Source: Arthrobacter sp. NtRootA1
GTDB lineage: Bacteria; Actinomycetota; Actinomycetes; Actinomycetales; Micrococcaceae
Length of the DNA: 64,000 nucleotides
Direction: 5' to 3'
Assembly (NCBI RefSeq): GCF_019976975.1
Contig: NZ_AP024630.1
Location: forward strand, 4,650,001-4,714,000
Position 1 is the first letter of the stretch, and the number at the start of each line of letters is the position of its first letter. A model generated the notes under the pieces. That model was not told the origin of the DNA and searched no databases. It worked only from the letters and a program-made list of their open reading frames with translations. Below, one piece after another: positions 35,462 through 44,316 of this stretch. Made by a program: the position numbers and the translations under genes.

Positions 35462-36499
35462 TTAGCGGGCCGGGTCGATCATGGTCATCCCGGCCACGGT
35501 CGCTGTATCGAAGCTCGGCAACAGGACCGCCGCTTCCTCCAGGCCAATGGTGCGTTCAATCAGCAGCTGTGGTTGCAGCAAGCCTTGTTCGATGAGCGCC
35601 ATCATGCCTGGGTAATCAACTGCGGCCATGCCGTGGCTGCCGAGCAGGTCAAGCTCCCAGCCAATAACGCGATCCATCGGGACGCGCGGGTGCCCGTTGA
35701 TGGAAGGCAACAGGCCGATCTGGACATGCCTTCCACGACGACGAAGGCTGAGGATCGCGTCGGCGCACGTTTGTTCACTTCCGACGGCGTCAATCGCCAC
35801 GTGGCTGCCACCACTGGTCAGCCGGTTAACGGCTTCCGGAATGTCCGAGCCGTCAGCAAGGACGGTGTGTTCGGCACCCAGGCGTGCTGCCACGGCCAAC
35901 GCCTGAGGGTTACGGTCCACGGCCACGACCCGCGCCCCAAGCGCCTTGGCAATCATTACTGCGCTCAGGCCCACGCCCCCGGCGCCAACGACGGTCACCC
36001 ATTCTCCGCTCTTCACCTTTGCCCGGGCAGCGAGCGCCCGGTAGGCGGTGGCGAAGCGGCAGCCGAGGCTGGCCGCCGTCGTAAATTCAACACTGTCAGG
36101 GATTGCCACCAGATTGCTGTCCGCGGCATGCAGGGCGACGAACTCGGCGAAGGATCCCCAGTGGGTAAAGCCTGGCTGTTGCTGCTCCGGACAGACCTGG
36201 GCTTCTCCTGCCAAGCACCACTCACATTTGCCGCATCCGCAGACGAAAGGAACAGTGACGCGGTCGCCGGTTTTCCAGCGCTGGACGCCTTCGCCCACGG
36301 CAGCAATGACACCGGCGAGCTCGTGGCCGGGCACGTGGGGAAAGGCGATGTCGTCGTGTCCGGCCCAGGCGTGCCAGTCGCTGCGGCACATGCCAGTGGC
36401 CTCGACTTTCACCACCACTCCACCGGCCGGGGCCTCAGGCGTGGTTACTTCCCGCACTTCAGGCTGGGCCCGGACGTCATCAAATATCACTGCTCGCAC
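35462..36499 (-). CDS. Zinc-dependent alcohol dehydrogenase
   Basis: A 345-residue medium-chain dehydrogenase. Catalytic zinc ligands are in GMCRSDWHAW (Cys) and GHELAG (His); the structural zinc loop is CGCGKCEWCLAGEAQVC. The coenzyme motif is VVGAGGVGLSAVMIA. It oxidises an alcohol with NAD or NADP; the substrate is not deducible. The promoter lies in the 93-bp region shared with the ECF41-controlled AhpD-like gene. Oxidoreductases are among the common neighbours of ECF41 sigma factors. Confidence 0.9.
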   Translation of the reverse strand: MRAVIFDDVRAQPEVREVTTPEAPAGGVVVKVEATGMCRSDWHAWAGHDDIAFPHVPGHELAGVIAAVGEGVQRWKTGDRVTVPFVCGCGKCEWCLAGEAQVCPEQQQPGFTHWGSFAEFVALHAADSNLVAIPDSVEFTTAASLGCRFATAYRALAARAKVKSGEWVTVVGAGGVGLSAVMIAKALGARVVAVDRNPQALAVAARLGAEHTVLADGSDIPEAVNRLTSGGSHVAIDAVGSEQTCADAILSLRRRGRHVQIGLLPSINGHPRVPMDRVIGWELDLLGSHGMAAVDYPGMMALIEQGLLQPQLLIERTIGLEEAAVLLPSFDTATVAGMTMIDPAR

Positions 36500-36527
36500 G
36501 CACCGACTCTAACAAGGTCCTCAAGGC

Positions 36528-36554
36528 TGTCACACTTCGGCCCTCCCTTACGAC
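36528..36554 (+). promoter_or_regulatory. ECF41-type promoter
   Basis: TGTCACA (36528-36534), 16 nt, then CGAC (36551-36554). The published ECF41 target consensus is TGTCACA-N16-CGTC, so this deviates by one base. It lies 39 bp upstream of the AhpD-like gene whose partner sigma factor follows directly. Confidence 0.75.
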
Positions 36555-36592
36555 ATCCCTGATGTAAGGCACCACCACAGAAGGGAAACAGC

Positions 36593-37051
36593 ATGACCCG
36601 CATCAATATCGGCCATAGCAACAAACTCGGCTACGCCGCTGTCATCGGGCTGGAAGGCTACGCCCGGAAGTCGGTTGATCCCGATTTGTACGAACTCATC
36701 AAGCTCCGCGCCTCCATCCTTAATGGCTGCGGTTTCTGCGTGGACATGCATGCCACCGACGGCCGGAAGCGCGGGATTCCCACCCGCAAGCTGCATGCCG
36801 TGGCAGCGTGGCAGCATTCGAAGGTGTTCTTCGATGCCCGCGAGCAGGCCGTGCTGGCCTTGACCGACGCCATAACCCAGCTGGGGCCGGACACCGTCAC
36901 CGACGAGGTCTGGAACGCGGCCGCCACCCATTTCGACGACAGCCAGATGGGTGGTTTGGTCCTGGCCATCTCCACGATCAATGTGTGGAACAGGATTGCC
37001 GTGAGCACGCAAATGGAGCCGCCGGTAGATGAGAAGAACCCGATCGTCTGA
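36593..37051 (+). CDS. AhpD-like carboxymuconolactone decarboxylase family protein
   Basis: A 152-residue protein with the AhpD-type helix pair and redox motif NGCGFCVDMHA (CxxC), where the conserved His is two residues after the second Asp. It probably acts as a thiol-dependent peroxidase or related redox enzyme. It is the typical C member of the COE group (carboxymuconolactone decarboxylase, oxidoreductase, epimerase) linked to ECF41. Leader GAAGGGAAACAGC precedes the ATG. The sigma factor gene follows in the same unit. Confidence 0.9.
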   Translation: MTRINIGHSNKLGYAAVIGLEGYARKSVDPDLYELIKLRASILNGCGFCVDMHATDGRKRGIPTRKLHAVAAWQHSKVFFDAREQAVLALTDAITQLGPDTVTDEVWNAAATHFDDSQMGGLVLAISTINVWNRIAVSTQMEPPVDEKNPIV

Positions 37052-37068
37052 GGGGTAGCGTGGAGGGC

Positions 37069-37977
37069 ATGAGTCTTGCGGTATCGGCCACGGCCGCGTG
37101 GCAGAGCGAGCGGAATCGTTTGCTGGGAATCGCCTACCGGATGTTGGGAGATTTCGGCCATGCCGAGGACGTCGTCTCCGAGGTTGCCATCGATGCCGTC
37201 CGGCAGGAACGGAAAACCGATGGCCGCCGAGTGGAGTCCTGGCCCGCGTGGCTGACAACGGTGTGCGTTCGGCGCTCGGTTGACCGGGTGCGGCAACTCG
37301 CCGCTGTGCGCGAGGACTACACCGGGCCTTGGTTGCCGGAGCCTGTGGACACTTCCAGGCTTCCGGAGGAAACCGTGGCCAACCGCGAGCTCCTGTCCTT
37401 GACCTTGCTTCACCTGGCTGAGCAGCTGGCGCCGGAGGCCCGTGCGGCGCTTGTGCTCCACCGCGCTTTTGGGATGTCCGCGCCGGAAATCGCGGACATC
37501 CTGGAAAAGACCCCCGCTGCCGTACGCCAAATGATTTCCAGGGCCGAGCGCCGTTTGGACATCGACCCGGACGCTCCCGCGCCCAGGACCAAGGACCGCG
37601 CGGCCTTGGAGAAGCTGGTAGGGGCCATCGAGCAAGGTGACATTGACACGGTAGTGGCCATGCTCGATCGGGACGCTGTTCTCTGGGCCGACGGCGGCGG
37701 CAAGGTCAAGAGCGCAATGAACCCGGTGTTCGGGGCCGAACGAATCGGGCGGTTCTTCGTGGGCATCCTCGGCAAGGCAGCCGCCTTCGATCCCGTACAG
37801 CCCATCACCGCCGAGCTCATCGCTGTGAACGGGGAACCAGCGCTGGTACTCCGGCACTCGGGCCGTGCCGACGTCCTGGTACTCGATGTCTTGGCGCTGG
37901 ACGGCGGCCCTGACGGCACCATCCGCGGGTTGCGGCAGATCTCGAATCCTGACAAGTTGACGCGGGTTTCGCTGTGA
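37069..37977 (+). CDS. ECF41-type RNA polymerase sigma factor with SnoaL-like extension
   Basis: A 302-residue extracytoplasmic-function sigma factor. Sigma2 lies at about 15-75 and sigma4 at about 112-160 (FGMSAPEIADILEKTPAAVR). The linker WLPEP (about 88), DGGGK (about 208) and NPDKL (about 293) are the known ECF41 signatures; the C-terminal SnoaL-like domain modulates activity in characterised members in place of an anti-sigma factor. ATG at 37069 follows GGAGGG; GTG at 37060 is possible. It should recognise the promoter at 36528. Confidence 0.92.
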   Translation: MSLAVSATAAWQSERNRLLGIAYRMLGDFGHAEDVVSEVAIDAVRQERKTDGRRVESWPAWLTTVCVRRSVDRVRQLAAVREDYTGPWLPEPVDTSRLPEETVANRELLSLTLLHLAEQLAPEARAALVLHRAFGMSAPEIADILEKTPAAVRQMISRAERRLDIDPDAPAPRTKDRAALEKLVGAIEQGDIDTVVAMLDRDAVLWADGGGKVKSAMNPVFGAERIGRFFVGILGKAAAFDPVQPITAELIAVNGEPALVLRHSGRADVLVLDVLALDGGPDGTIRGLRQISNPDKLTRVSL

Positions 37978-38071
37978 GTTGGCTCGAGGTAGCGGGAAAG
38001 CTGCGCGTTCGCGGGGAAACTTCCCTGCGAATTGGCAGGCTTCCCGCGAAGTCACCGGACTGGTGGCAAGG

Positions 38072-38884
38072 CTAGTCCCCCGCCGAGCCGCTCACGCGCA
38101 GAGCGTTGATGATCGCGGGAATGGACGCAATCAGCATGATCAGTGCCCACACGAGTGCCACCACCACAGTGATCAACGCCCAGAACTGATCCCCAATGGA
38201 CACCAGCGGTCCGGGCAGGAACCCATGGATCAGCCCCAGGATCACCTGAAGCAGCACGGAAACCACCAGCAGCACCACCAGCCCTGTGACTTTGAGGAAC
38301 TTGGGTTGGCTAAGGATCAGCAGCATGGCAAACACGATTTTCAGGACCAGCAGCAAACCCAGGATCCCCGCTGCCTGCCCTTTCGGAAAGCTCCCCCACA
38401 GGGCCAGGTACGCAATGGTTCCAAACGGGGTGGCCACGAACAACCCGATCATCAGGAACAGCTTCGCCAAAGCCAACATCGCCGTAAGGAAAGCCGCGAT
38501 AACCCAGAGCAGCGTCACGATGAACGTCGTGAGGCCCTGGATACGGCCATACGTTCGCAGGTCGATGATCAGGCTGAGCCCCAGCATCACCACGGTGAAC
38601 AGCAGCAAGCCATCCAGGAATGCGAGGAATCCAATGCCCGCGCCTGGCGGTTCGGCATCGGCCCGCTGCGTCTTGAGGAAGACATCCAGCGGAACGCCCA
38701 GGTTGTTGGCATCACGTGCGGAGATGGGGTCGACGGCGGTCTGCCCCAGCAGGAGCGACATCCCTACCTCGGCCAGGACTACCAGGGCAAAGACAACGAC
38801 GGCTGCAATGAAGAAGGGACGGCGCAGGGCATCGGGGTCTGGCCCGCTGCGGAACCCCTCACGAATTGACCACGCTGCGGCCAT
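38072..38884 (-). CDS. Polytopic membrane protein of unknown function
   Basis: A 270-residue protein with about six or seven hydrophobic segments (first at about 23-47, last at about 230-257) and no family I recognise. The long loop between segments 1 and 2 contains the charged stretch KTQRADAEPP. Its start overlaps the end of the APC permease gene by 26 bp, so the two are probably co-transcribed, though a shorter start is possible. The 94-bp region on the right of the ECF41 gene has no gene. Confidence 0.65.
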   Translation of the reverse strand: MAAAWSIREGFRSGPDPDALRRPFFIAAVVVFALVVLAEVGMSLLLGQTAVDPISARDANNLGVPLDVFLKTQRADAEPPGAGIGFLAFLDGLLLFTVVMLGLSLIIDLRTYGRIQGLTTFIVTLLWVIAAFLTAMLALAKLFLMIGLFVATPFGTIAYLALWGSFPKGQAAGILGLLLVLKIVFAMLLILSQPKFLKVTGLVVLLVVSVLLQVILGLIHGFLPGPLVSIGDQFWALITVVVALVWALIMLIASIPAIINALRVSGSAGD

Positions 38885-40199
38885 GGCTCAATTGTGGCAC
38901 CGGGGGTTTCAAATACAAGCGCCCCACCAACAATGCCGCAGCACCCAGCACGGCCGGAACCAGCAACGCCCACCCGCTGAAGAGCAAGACCACGAGCATC
39001 ACGACGGCGGCCACGATCACGCCGCACCAGGCCGCGGTTCCGCGGGGCAACAGGAGGACGCCCGCGGCCAGACCAAAAGCGGTCACAGCCGTGAAGCATG
39101 CCGAGGCTGCGCCTATTTGGAATTCCATGCTGAGGAACCCCACAGCTGCGAGGGCAAAGGAAAGCGACGTCATGACAGCGAGTGCCGTCAAGCTCACGGA
39201 AGGCACCTCCCCTGCACCCACGCCACGCGCCAAGGGCCGCGGCAGCACGCCGTCGGACGCCAACCTGGCGCCAAGCTTGCTGGCCCCAGCCACGAACGTA
39301 TTCAGGGGTCCGAACGTCAACACGGCTGCCGCCACGGCCGTCACCGGAGCCGCCGCCGGTCTCAGTCCTTTCGCCAGCAATTCGGCCACCGGCACGCTGC
39401 TGCCGGAGAGTCCTGGACCGAGAACAGCGACGCACGCCGCCACCAAGCCGATGTAGACAACCCCGACGACGACGAGCGTTAGCCAGGTGGCCCGCTTCAG
39501 GTCGCGTTCGGGGTGGCGGAATTCGCCGGCCAGATGCGTCACGGCCTCCCAGCCGGCGAAACAGAAGAAGAGCAGGCTCGCTGCACCGCCCACTGCCCAG
39601 TAGCCGTTGGGGGCGAAGGGTACAAAGTTTTCTGCCTTGGCGTAGGGCGCCGCCACGGCTACGGCGAGCGCAAGCAACGCCACGAGCAACACCATGAGGA
39701 GGAGTTGGAGTTTGCTTGAGACACGGATCCCCACCGCGTTGCTCACGAAACCTGCCGCCAGGATCAGCCCCGCTGCTATCAGGGCCGTCTCCCGCCCACC
39801 GCCCATGGCATGAGCGATGTACTCCCCGCCGATCACCGCGGTGGCGGGCGCCCCGAACGGGATGGCGAAGTAGAAGAGATAGCCTGCCACAACTGAGGCC
39901 CGTTGCCCGAAAGCGCGGGTCACGAACGTGGCGATCCCACCGGCGTCGGGCTGCTGCCTGGACATTTCAGCGAAACTGAACGCCACCGGGGTGCAGAACA
40001 CCAACAGCAGCGCCCATGCTAACAACGACGCCGGCCCTGCAACTTGGGCGGCGATGGCAGGCAGAACCAGCACACCCGACCCCAGAATGGCACCTACATA
40101 GATTCCCGTGGCCCTGAACAAGCCAAGGCCGGATTTACCCGAATTACTGACAGCCCTACTCACACCTCTACTGAACAGCGTTCGGGGCAGGTGCAACAA
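38859..40199 (-). CDS. APC-type amino acid/amine permease
   Basis: A 446-residue transporter with about 12 membrane segments. The first segment has the APC-superfamily motif GIYVGAILGSGVLVLPAIAA (helix-breaking Gly-Ser-Gly), and later FCFAGWEAVTHLAGEFRHPE. YjeH-type permeases are closest by pattern. With an amine oxidase gene nearby it may import an amine or amino acid. Upstream lies a family 2 palindromic element. Confidence 0.82.
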   Translation of the reverse strand: MLHLPRTLFSRGVSRAVSNSGKSGLGLFRATGIYVGAILGSGVLVLPAIAAQVAGPASLLAWALLLVFCTPVAFSFAEMSRQQPDAGGIATFVTRAFGQRASVVAGYLFYFAIPFGAPATAVIGGEYIAHAMGGGRETALIAAGLILAAGFVSNAVGIRVSSKLQLLLMVLLVALLALAVAVAAPYAKAENFVPFAPNGYWAVGGAASLLFFCFAGWEAVTHLAGEFRHPERDLKRATWLTLVVVGVVYIGLVAACVAVLGPGLSGSSVPVAELLAKGLRPAAAPVTAVAAAVLTFGPLNTFVAGASKLGARLASDGVLPRPLARGVGAGEVPSVSLTALAVMTSLSFALAAVGFLSMEFQIGAASACFTAVTAFGLAAGVLLLPRGTAAWCGVIVAAVVMLVVLLFSGWALLVPAVLGAAALLVGRLYLKPPVPQLSHGRSVVNS

Positions 40200-40253
40200 G
40201 CACGGAAACTGCCTGCTCAGGGCAATATCCTGCCGAATTCTTGCTGCGCTTGT

Positions 40254-40345
40254 GCTTCCTGACCCTCTTTGAATTTTGGCGGGGCACTGTGCAACCCAAA
40301 AGGGCTGATTATCCGCCGTACCAACGCCAAAGAGAGTCAGGAAGC
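40254..40345. repeat. ~92-bp element, family 2 copy 1
   Basis: GCTTCCTGACCCTCTTTG (40254-40271) is repeated in inverted form at 40328-40345 with one mismatch. Related elements occur at 58701-58790 and 62611-62699. The right end overlaps the last codons of the neighbouring membrane-protein gene, supplying its stop codon. Confidence 0.8.
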
Positions 40346-40780
40346 AGCGGCCATTTGTACCCGACGCCGAAGCCGCGCCACCAAGGTAGCGGCGAGTAGC
40401 GCCGTCGCGATTTCCAGTCCGATCACCAGCAATAGTCCGGCGGCGCCGGAAGTATCAACAGCGTTCGACGCCGGCCCCCCACCGTGCGCGTGTCCGGTAC
40501 CTCCCGCTCCCAGCAGCAAGACGGAATGAACGGCAATCATTGCCACAGCGGAAACCGTCACCTGATGAAGAGCCCCGACGCGGCTGTGGCGCCAGATGTG
40601 AACAGTGCAGGGGACGCAGATTGCTGCCAAAGCAATCATGAGGACGCCAAGCCACACGCCATGGTTCCCCCATGCCGCGACCCAGAGGTGGACCAGGCAT
40701 GAGACAGCAGTGAGGACTGCGCAGATCCGTGGATGGAGGACGGGCCCGGTTGACCGGACCCGTCCCGTCGTGGTGGTCAT
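40337..40780 (-). CDS. Small membrane protein
   Basis: A 147-residue protein with four probable membrane segments, starting MTTTTGRVRSTGPVLHPRIC. It contains GTGHAHGGGPA between segments 3 and 4, a His-containing loop that could bind metal. Family not recognised. The start at 40780 was chosen because the upstream frame overlaps the amine oxidase gene. Next to a copper enzyme, a role in copper supply is conceivable. The stop lies in a palindromic element. Confidence 0.6.
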   Translation of the reverse strand: MTTTTGRVRSTGPVLHPRICAVLTAVSCLVHLWVAAWGNHGVWLGVLMIALAAICVPCTVHIWRHSRVGALHQVTVSAVAMIAVHSVLLLGAGGTGHAHGGGPASNAVDTSGAAGLLLVIGLEIATALLAATLVARLRRRVQMAAAS

Positions 40781-40796
40781 GTGTCCGGGGATCCGT

Positions 40797-42773
40797 TTAG
40801 TGGCAGTGGCCGTGCTGATCTGAGCTGTCCGCGTCTGCAGCGGCGGCTGCGGTGTGGCAGCTGGAACCTGAAGAGTTGGCGGGCACGTCCAGCACGGGGC
40901 TGCGATCGAAGAAGCCTTCGGGGCGGAGCTTGAAGCCAACCGTGTCCACGGGCATGATCGGCCAGTCCTCCACGCGGGGGAAGTGTGTGAGGCCGAAGGT
41001 GTGCCAGAGAACGATGTCCTGGCCGTCGATGTCGCGGTCCTGGGCCACGAATGCCGGGAGACCTGCTCCGCCGGCGTGCTGGTTCACGAAGTCACCCGTA
41101 GGGTACCGTTCCTCGTCGGAGTAACGCGTAACCCAGAGGTCCTTCGTGGCGAATGCGGCGCGCTTCGCGATGGAGGAACCTGGATCGGCCAAAAGGGTGG
41201 GCTGGTTTTCGGCATGGAGCTTGTAGCCAACGGGCTCGCCCAAACGGTTCCGGGACCCGGGGTTGGAGATAATCCACGTCCGGCCTGCACGAGCGTTTGC
41301 TTCACGGACGCCTTCAGACTCCTTCGCCAGCACAACGCGCTTGCGGGAGAAGGCGTTGCCGCGTTCGTTGCCCGCACCCATGGCCTGGCGGACCACGTCC
41401 TCTTCCTCCACGCGGTTGGTGAAACCATCAACGGCCATATCCAACCGGGCGCTGAAAAGGTGCTGGTGGAACGGTGCGCCGAGCCCGGGTGCGAGCTGCG
41501 AGATGTTGTCCGAGCCGCCTTCCGGGAAGGCAGAGGTGAAGACGACGCCGGTGGCCTTGGCTTCGAACTCAATGGTGCCGTCCAGGTAGAGGTACCAGTA
41601 GAAACCGTAATCGTAGTTGCCAATGGTGGTGAAGAAGGAGATCACCAGGCGGCGGTTGCGTCGCGTGTAGGTGATCCCGGTCCAGAGGTCGGTGTGCTTG
41701 GAAAGGATGCCCCAGTCTTCCTCGTGCATGCAGATGCCATTGCGGATTTCCCGCGGGTTGCCGAAGGCATCGCTGATGACAGGGCTGAGGTAGGTGATGT
41801 CACCCAGGCAATCACAGCCCAGTTCCAGGGAGTTCGCGTACTGGCCCACGAGGTATTCACCGGTGTCGAAGTAGTTCTGCCAAGACCGGATAGGCGACGG
41901 GTCACCGTAGGGCACAACCATCTCCGCGATCGACGCGCGATTAATGATGGGCCTGAGCCGGTCACCATCCCTGAAGGCAAGGTTGTGGAGGACCACTCCT
42001 TCGCGGACATCGAAGCCGACGTCCACGCTCCACTTCTCCCACTCCACATGATTGCCGCCGGTAACCGTGAAACTCGGACCTTCGGGTTGGGTAATGCTGA
42101 TGGGCTTTTGGGTGGTCCGGAGCGGGCCTGTGAGTTCAGGGTCGGTGTAGTTTCCATGCTCTTCAGGAATCGGCATGACGCCAAGATCAATCACCTGGGT
42201 GACTTCCTTGTTGACCACATCCACATACGCCACCAGCCCATCCACCGGGTGCGCCCAAGCGCTGTCCTCCGGGAAATCCTGCACAAAAGCCAAGCCCCGC
42301 AGGATCCGACGGCCCCTCTCGTCGTCGTACTCAAACACGCCCGCGGACAGCGGAGCGACCCTCACCTTGGCCACATCCAGATCCCGTGCTGCCAGGGCGG
42401 CAAGCCACCGTTCATCCGTGGCAAGCAGCGTCTCAACGACCTCAAACTCTTCCTCCAGCACGGGAAGTTCGCCGGAGACTTTGGTATCAAGCTCTGTTGC
42501 GGACAGGATCTGGCCGCGCGTCACCGACACCAGGACATCGGCAGGAGCCCCGCCGGAGATGTCGTGGATGAACACACGGAAGCGGCGGTCTTCTTGTGCT
42601 TGCCCACGGGCCGGATCCACAAGGCCCAGGTAGGCGATCCGCTGCTCGTGGCCAAGATATCCGGCAGCCTGCAGGAGGCACTGCACCTCGGAGATTTCGG
42701 CGCCTGTTGCCAGTCGGTACTGGGTTTCCTGAACGGCTGCTTCAGTTGCTGTCTGGGTTGCTGTGGGCGTCAT
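40797..42773 (-). CDS. Copper-containing primary amine oxidase
   Basis: A 658-residue copper amine oxidase. The precursor Tyr of topaquinone is in TTIGNYDYGFYWYLY (N-Y-D-Y at about 386-389). Copper ligands include the HQH pair in APFHQHLFSARLDM and a later His near the C-terminus. It converts primary amines (tyramine, phenylethylamine or histamine type) to aldehydes, releasing ammonia and hydrogen peroxide. Normal family length. The C-terminus has HTAAAAADADSS and DQHGHCH, a His-rich end that may help copper loading. Transcribed divergently from a TetR gene. Confidence 0.95.
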   Translation of the reverse strand: MTPTATQTATEAAVQETQYRLATGAEISEVQCLLQAAGYLGHEQRIAYLGLVDPARGQAQEDRRFRVFIHDISGGAPADVLVSVTRGQILSATELDTKVSGELPVLEEEFEVVETLLATDERWLAALAARDLDVAKVRVAPLSAGVFEYDDERGRRILRGLAFVQDFPEDSAWAHPVDGLVAYVDVVNKEVTQVIDLGVMPIPEEHGNYTDPELTGPLRTTQKPISITQPEGPSFTVTGGNHVEWEKWSVDVGFDVREGVVLHNLAFRDGDRLRPIINRASIAEMVVPYGDPSPIRSWQNYFDTGEYLVGQYANSLELGCDCLGDITYLSPVISDAFGNPREIRNGICMHEEDWGILSKHTDLWTGITYTRRNRRLVISFFTTIGNYDYGFYWYLYLDGTIEFEAKATGVVFTSAFPEGGSDNISQLAPGLGAPFHQHLFSARLDMAVDGFTNRVEEEDVVRQAMGAGNERGNAFSRKRVVLAKESEGVREANARAGRTWIISNPGSRNRLGEPVGYKLHAENQPTLLADPGSSIAKRAAFATKDLWVTRYSDEERYPTGDFVNQHAGGAGLPAFVAQDRDIDGQDIVLWHTFGLTHFPRVEDWPIMPVDTVGFKLRPEGFFDRSPVLDVPANSSGSSCHTAAAAADADSSDQHGHCH

Positions 42774-42810
42774 GGCTGCCTCTTGTCAGGGACCTGTTAT
42801 GGGTCAGGAT

Positions 42811-42836
42811 TTATTTTCTATAGATGTAGAGAATAA
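42811..42836. promoter_or_regulatory. TetR operator candidate
   Basis: TTATTTTCTA (42811-42820), 6 nt, TAGAGAATAA (42827-42836); 9 of 10 arm positions pair. It lies between the amine oxidase gene and the divergent TetR gene, in a locally AT-rich stretch that probably holds the promoters. Confidence 0.65.
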
Positions 42837-42897
42837 CCAGAACGTAAGATGAGTCACAAGACCTGTCCGCCAAATATTTCTCCGGGAGCTCCGCACA

Positions 42898-43488
42898 GTG
42901 CCAAAGATTGTGGACCACGATCAACGACGCCTCGAACTGGTGGACGCAACCTGGCGGATCATTGCAAGGCTGGGCATTGAAGGCGCAACCATGCGGGAAA
43001 TTGCGGAAGAAGCCGGCTTTGCCAATGGCGCCCTCAAGCCCTACTTTCCCACCAAGGATCTGCTGCTGACGTCAGCTTTCGGACACGTTTTCAACCGCAC
43101 CAACCAGCGCATAGCCGCCGTGACCACGGGCTTGGCCGGCGTCGCCGCCCTGCGAGCCTTCTGCGCCGAGGTCCTGCCGCTGGACGAGGAACGCGTCAAC
43201 GAAGCGCGCATCGTGATCCCGTTTTGGCAGAAGGCACTCAATGACGCAGCGATGGCCACCCTGCACAGCGAGTCGATGAACCAGTGGCACAGCACCATCA
43301 CGGCACATACAGCAGCAGCCCGCGCGGCCGGCGAGATTGCCGCCCCCATCGGGGACGCCGCCGTCGCCGATCATCTGCTCAACATGATGCTGGGCGCCCA
43401 GATCGTGGCAGCGCTGTCCCCCGCAGAGCACTTTGCCCAGGACCTTGAGGGGCAGCTGGACAACTACATGAGGCTGCTGGCGGGATAA
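42898..43488 (+). CDS. TetR/AcrR family regulator
   Basis: A 196-residue regulator starting with GTG at 42898 after an AGCTCCGCACA leader. HTH at about 10-55 (RRLELVDATWRIIARLG, then GATMREIAEEAGFANGALKP). The C-terminal domain resembles the BetI-type TetR_C. Likely controls the amine oxidase through the operator at 42811-42836, sensing amine or aldehyde. Confidence 0.85.
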   Translation: MPKIVDHDQRRLELVDATWRIIARLGIEGATMREIAEEAGFANGALKPYFPTKDLLLTSAFGHVFNRTNQRIAAVTTGLAGVAALRAFCAEVLPLDEERVNEARIVIPFWQKALNDAAMATLHSESMNQWHSTITAHTAAARAAGEIAAPIGDAAVADHLLNMMLGAQIVAALSPAEHFAQDLEGQLDNYMRLLAG

Positions 43489-43503
43489 CTACGAGCAGGC
43501 TGC

Positions 43504-44154
43504 CTAGCTGCTGGCGCCCGACGCCACCACGCCGACGCCCAGTCCCGCAATAACCCCGCTACTGACACGCTCGACGGCGGTACTCACCTTGGGGCGCTTG
43601 AGCCACCTCATTGCCCTGAACGCCACCACTGCGATCATCGAGAGGTAGGCAAAGGCAATGACGGCAACCACGATGCCCAGGATGAGTGATGTGCCCATGG
43701 TGTCGCCGCCATGCGGGATGAATTGCGGGACGACGGCCAGGTAGAACAGGCCCACCTTCGGGTTGAGCAGGGTGGAGAGCGCTCCTGCGCCCAGCGCCGC
43801 GAGCCGGCTGTACGGCAGGGGTGCCTCAGCGCCTGCTCCCTCAACGGATTCCTTGGCCGCCTTGGCAGCTTTACGGGACTTGATGAACGAAGAAACGCCG
43901 AGGTACAGCAAATACAAGCCGCCCGCGATCTTCAGCCACCGGAAGAGCTCCGCCGACTGTTCCAACAGCGCGGCCAATCCGATACCCACCAAGGCAGCCC
44001 ACACAATCGCGGCACCTGCCGATCCAGCCGCCGCAGCGATCCCGGCGCTGGGCCGGTTCAGGGCAATACGCAGCACCAGGAACGTATCCGGGCCCGGGGT
44101 CACGGAGAGGACCAGGCAGAGACCAGCGAAGGCGGCGAGGGATGCAAGAGTCAC
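43504..44154 (-). CDS. LysE/RhtB family exporter
   Basis: A 216-residue translocator with six probable membrane segments. The N-terminus LCLVLSVTPGPDTFLVLRIA and the SAGIAAAAGSAGAA block fit LysE. It exports amino acids or related metabolites. It is convergent with the TetR gene and divergent from the aldehyde dehydrogenase. The Lys/Ala-rich loop (about 95-115) is cytoplasmic. Confidence 0.88.
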   Translation of the reverse strand: MTLASLAAFAGLCLVLSVTPGPDTFLVLRIALNRPSAGIAAAAGSAGAAIVWAALVGIGLAALLEQSAELFRWLKIAGGLYLLYLGVSSFIKSRKAAKAAKESVEGAGAEAPLPYSRLAALGAGALSTLLNPKVGLFYLAVVPQFIPHGGDTMGTSLILGIVVAVIAFAYLSMIAVVAFRAMRWLKRPKVSTAVERVSSGVIAGLGVGVVASGASS

Positions 44155-44316
44155 CCGCCAAATTATCCGGTACGAACGGGGCTGCCGGAAAGCGTTCGCT
44201 TCCCGTCAAGGGCTGTTCGTGCATAGACAAGGCGACTCTGCGTGACGCCGACCACACTGGAATCATCGCCGCGCGCCTCACCGGCCGCCAAGACTTACTA
44301 CCCGAGCGGAGTACCA

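Noticed and set aside
40983..42836. Plus-strand open frame of 617 codons opposite the amine oxidase
   Set aside because: Antisense shadow of a well-supported gene.
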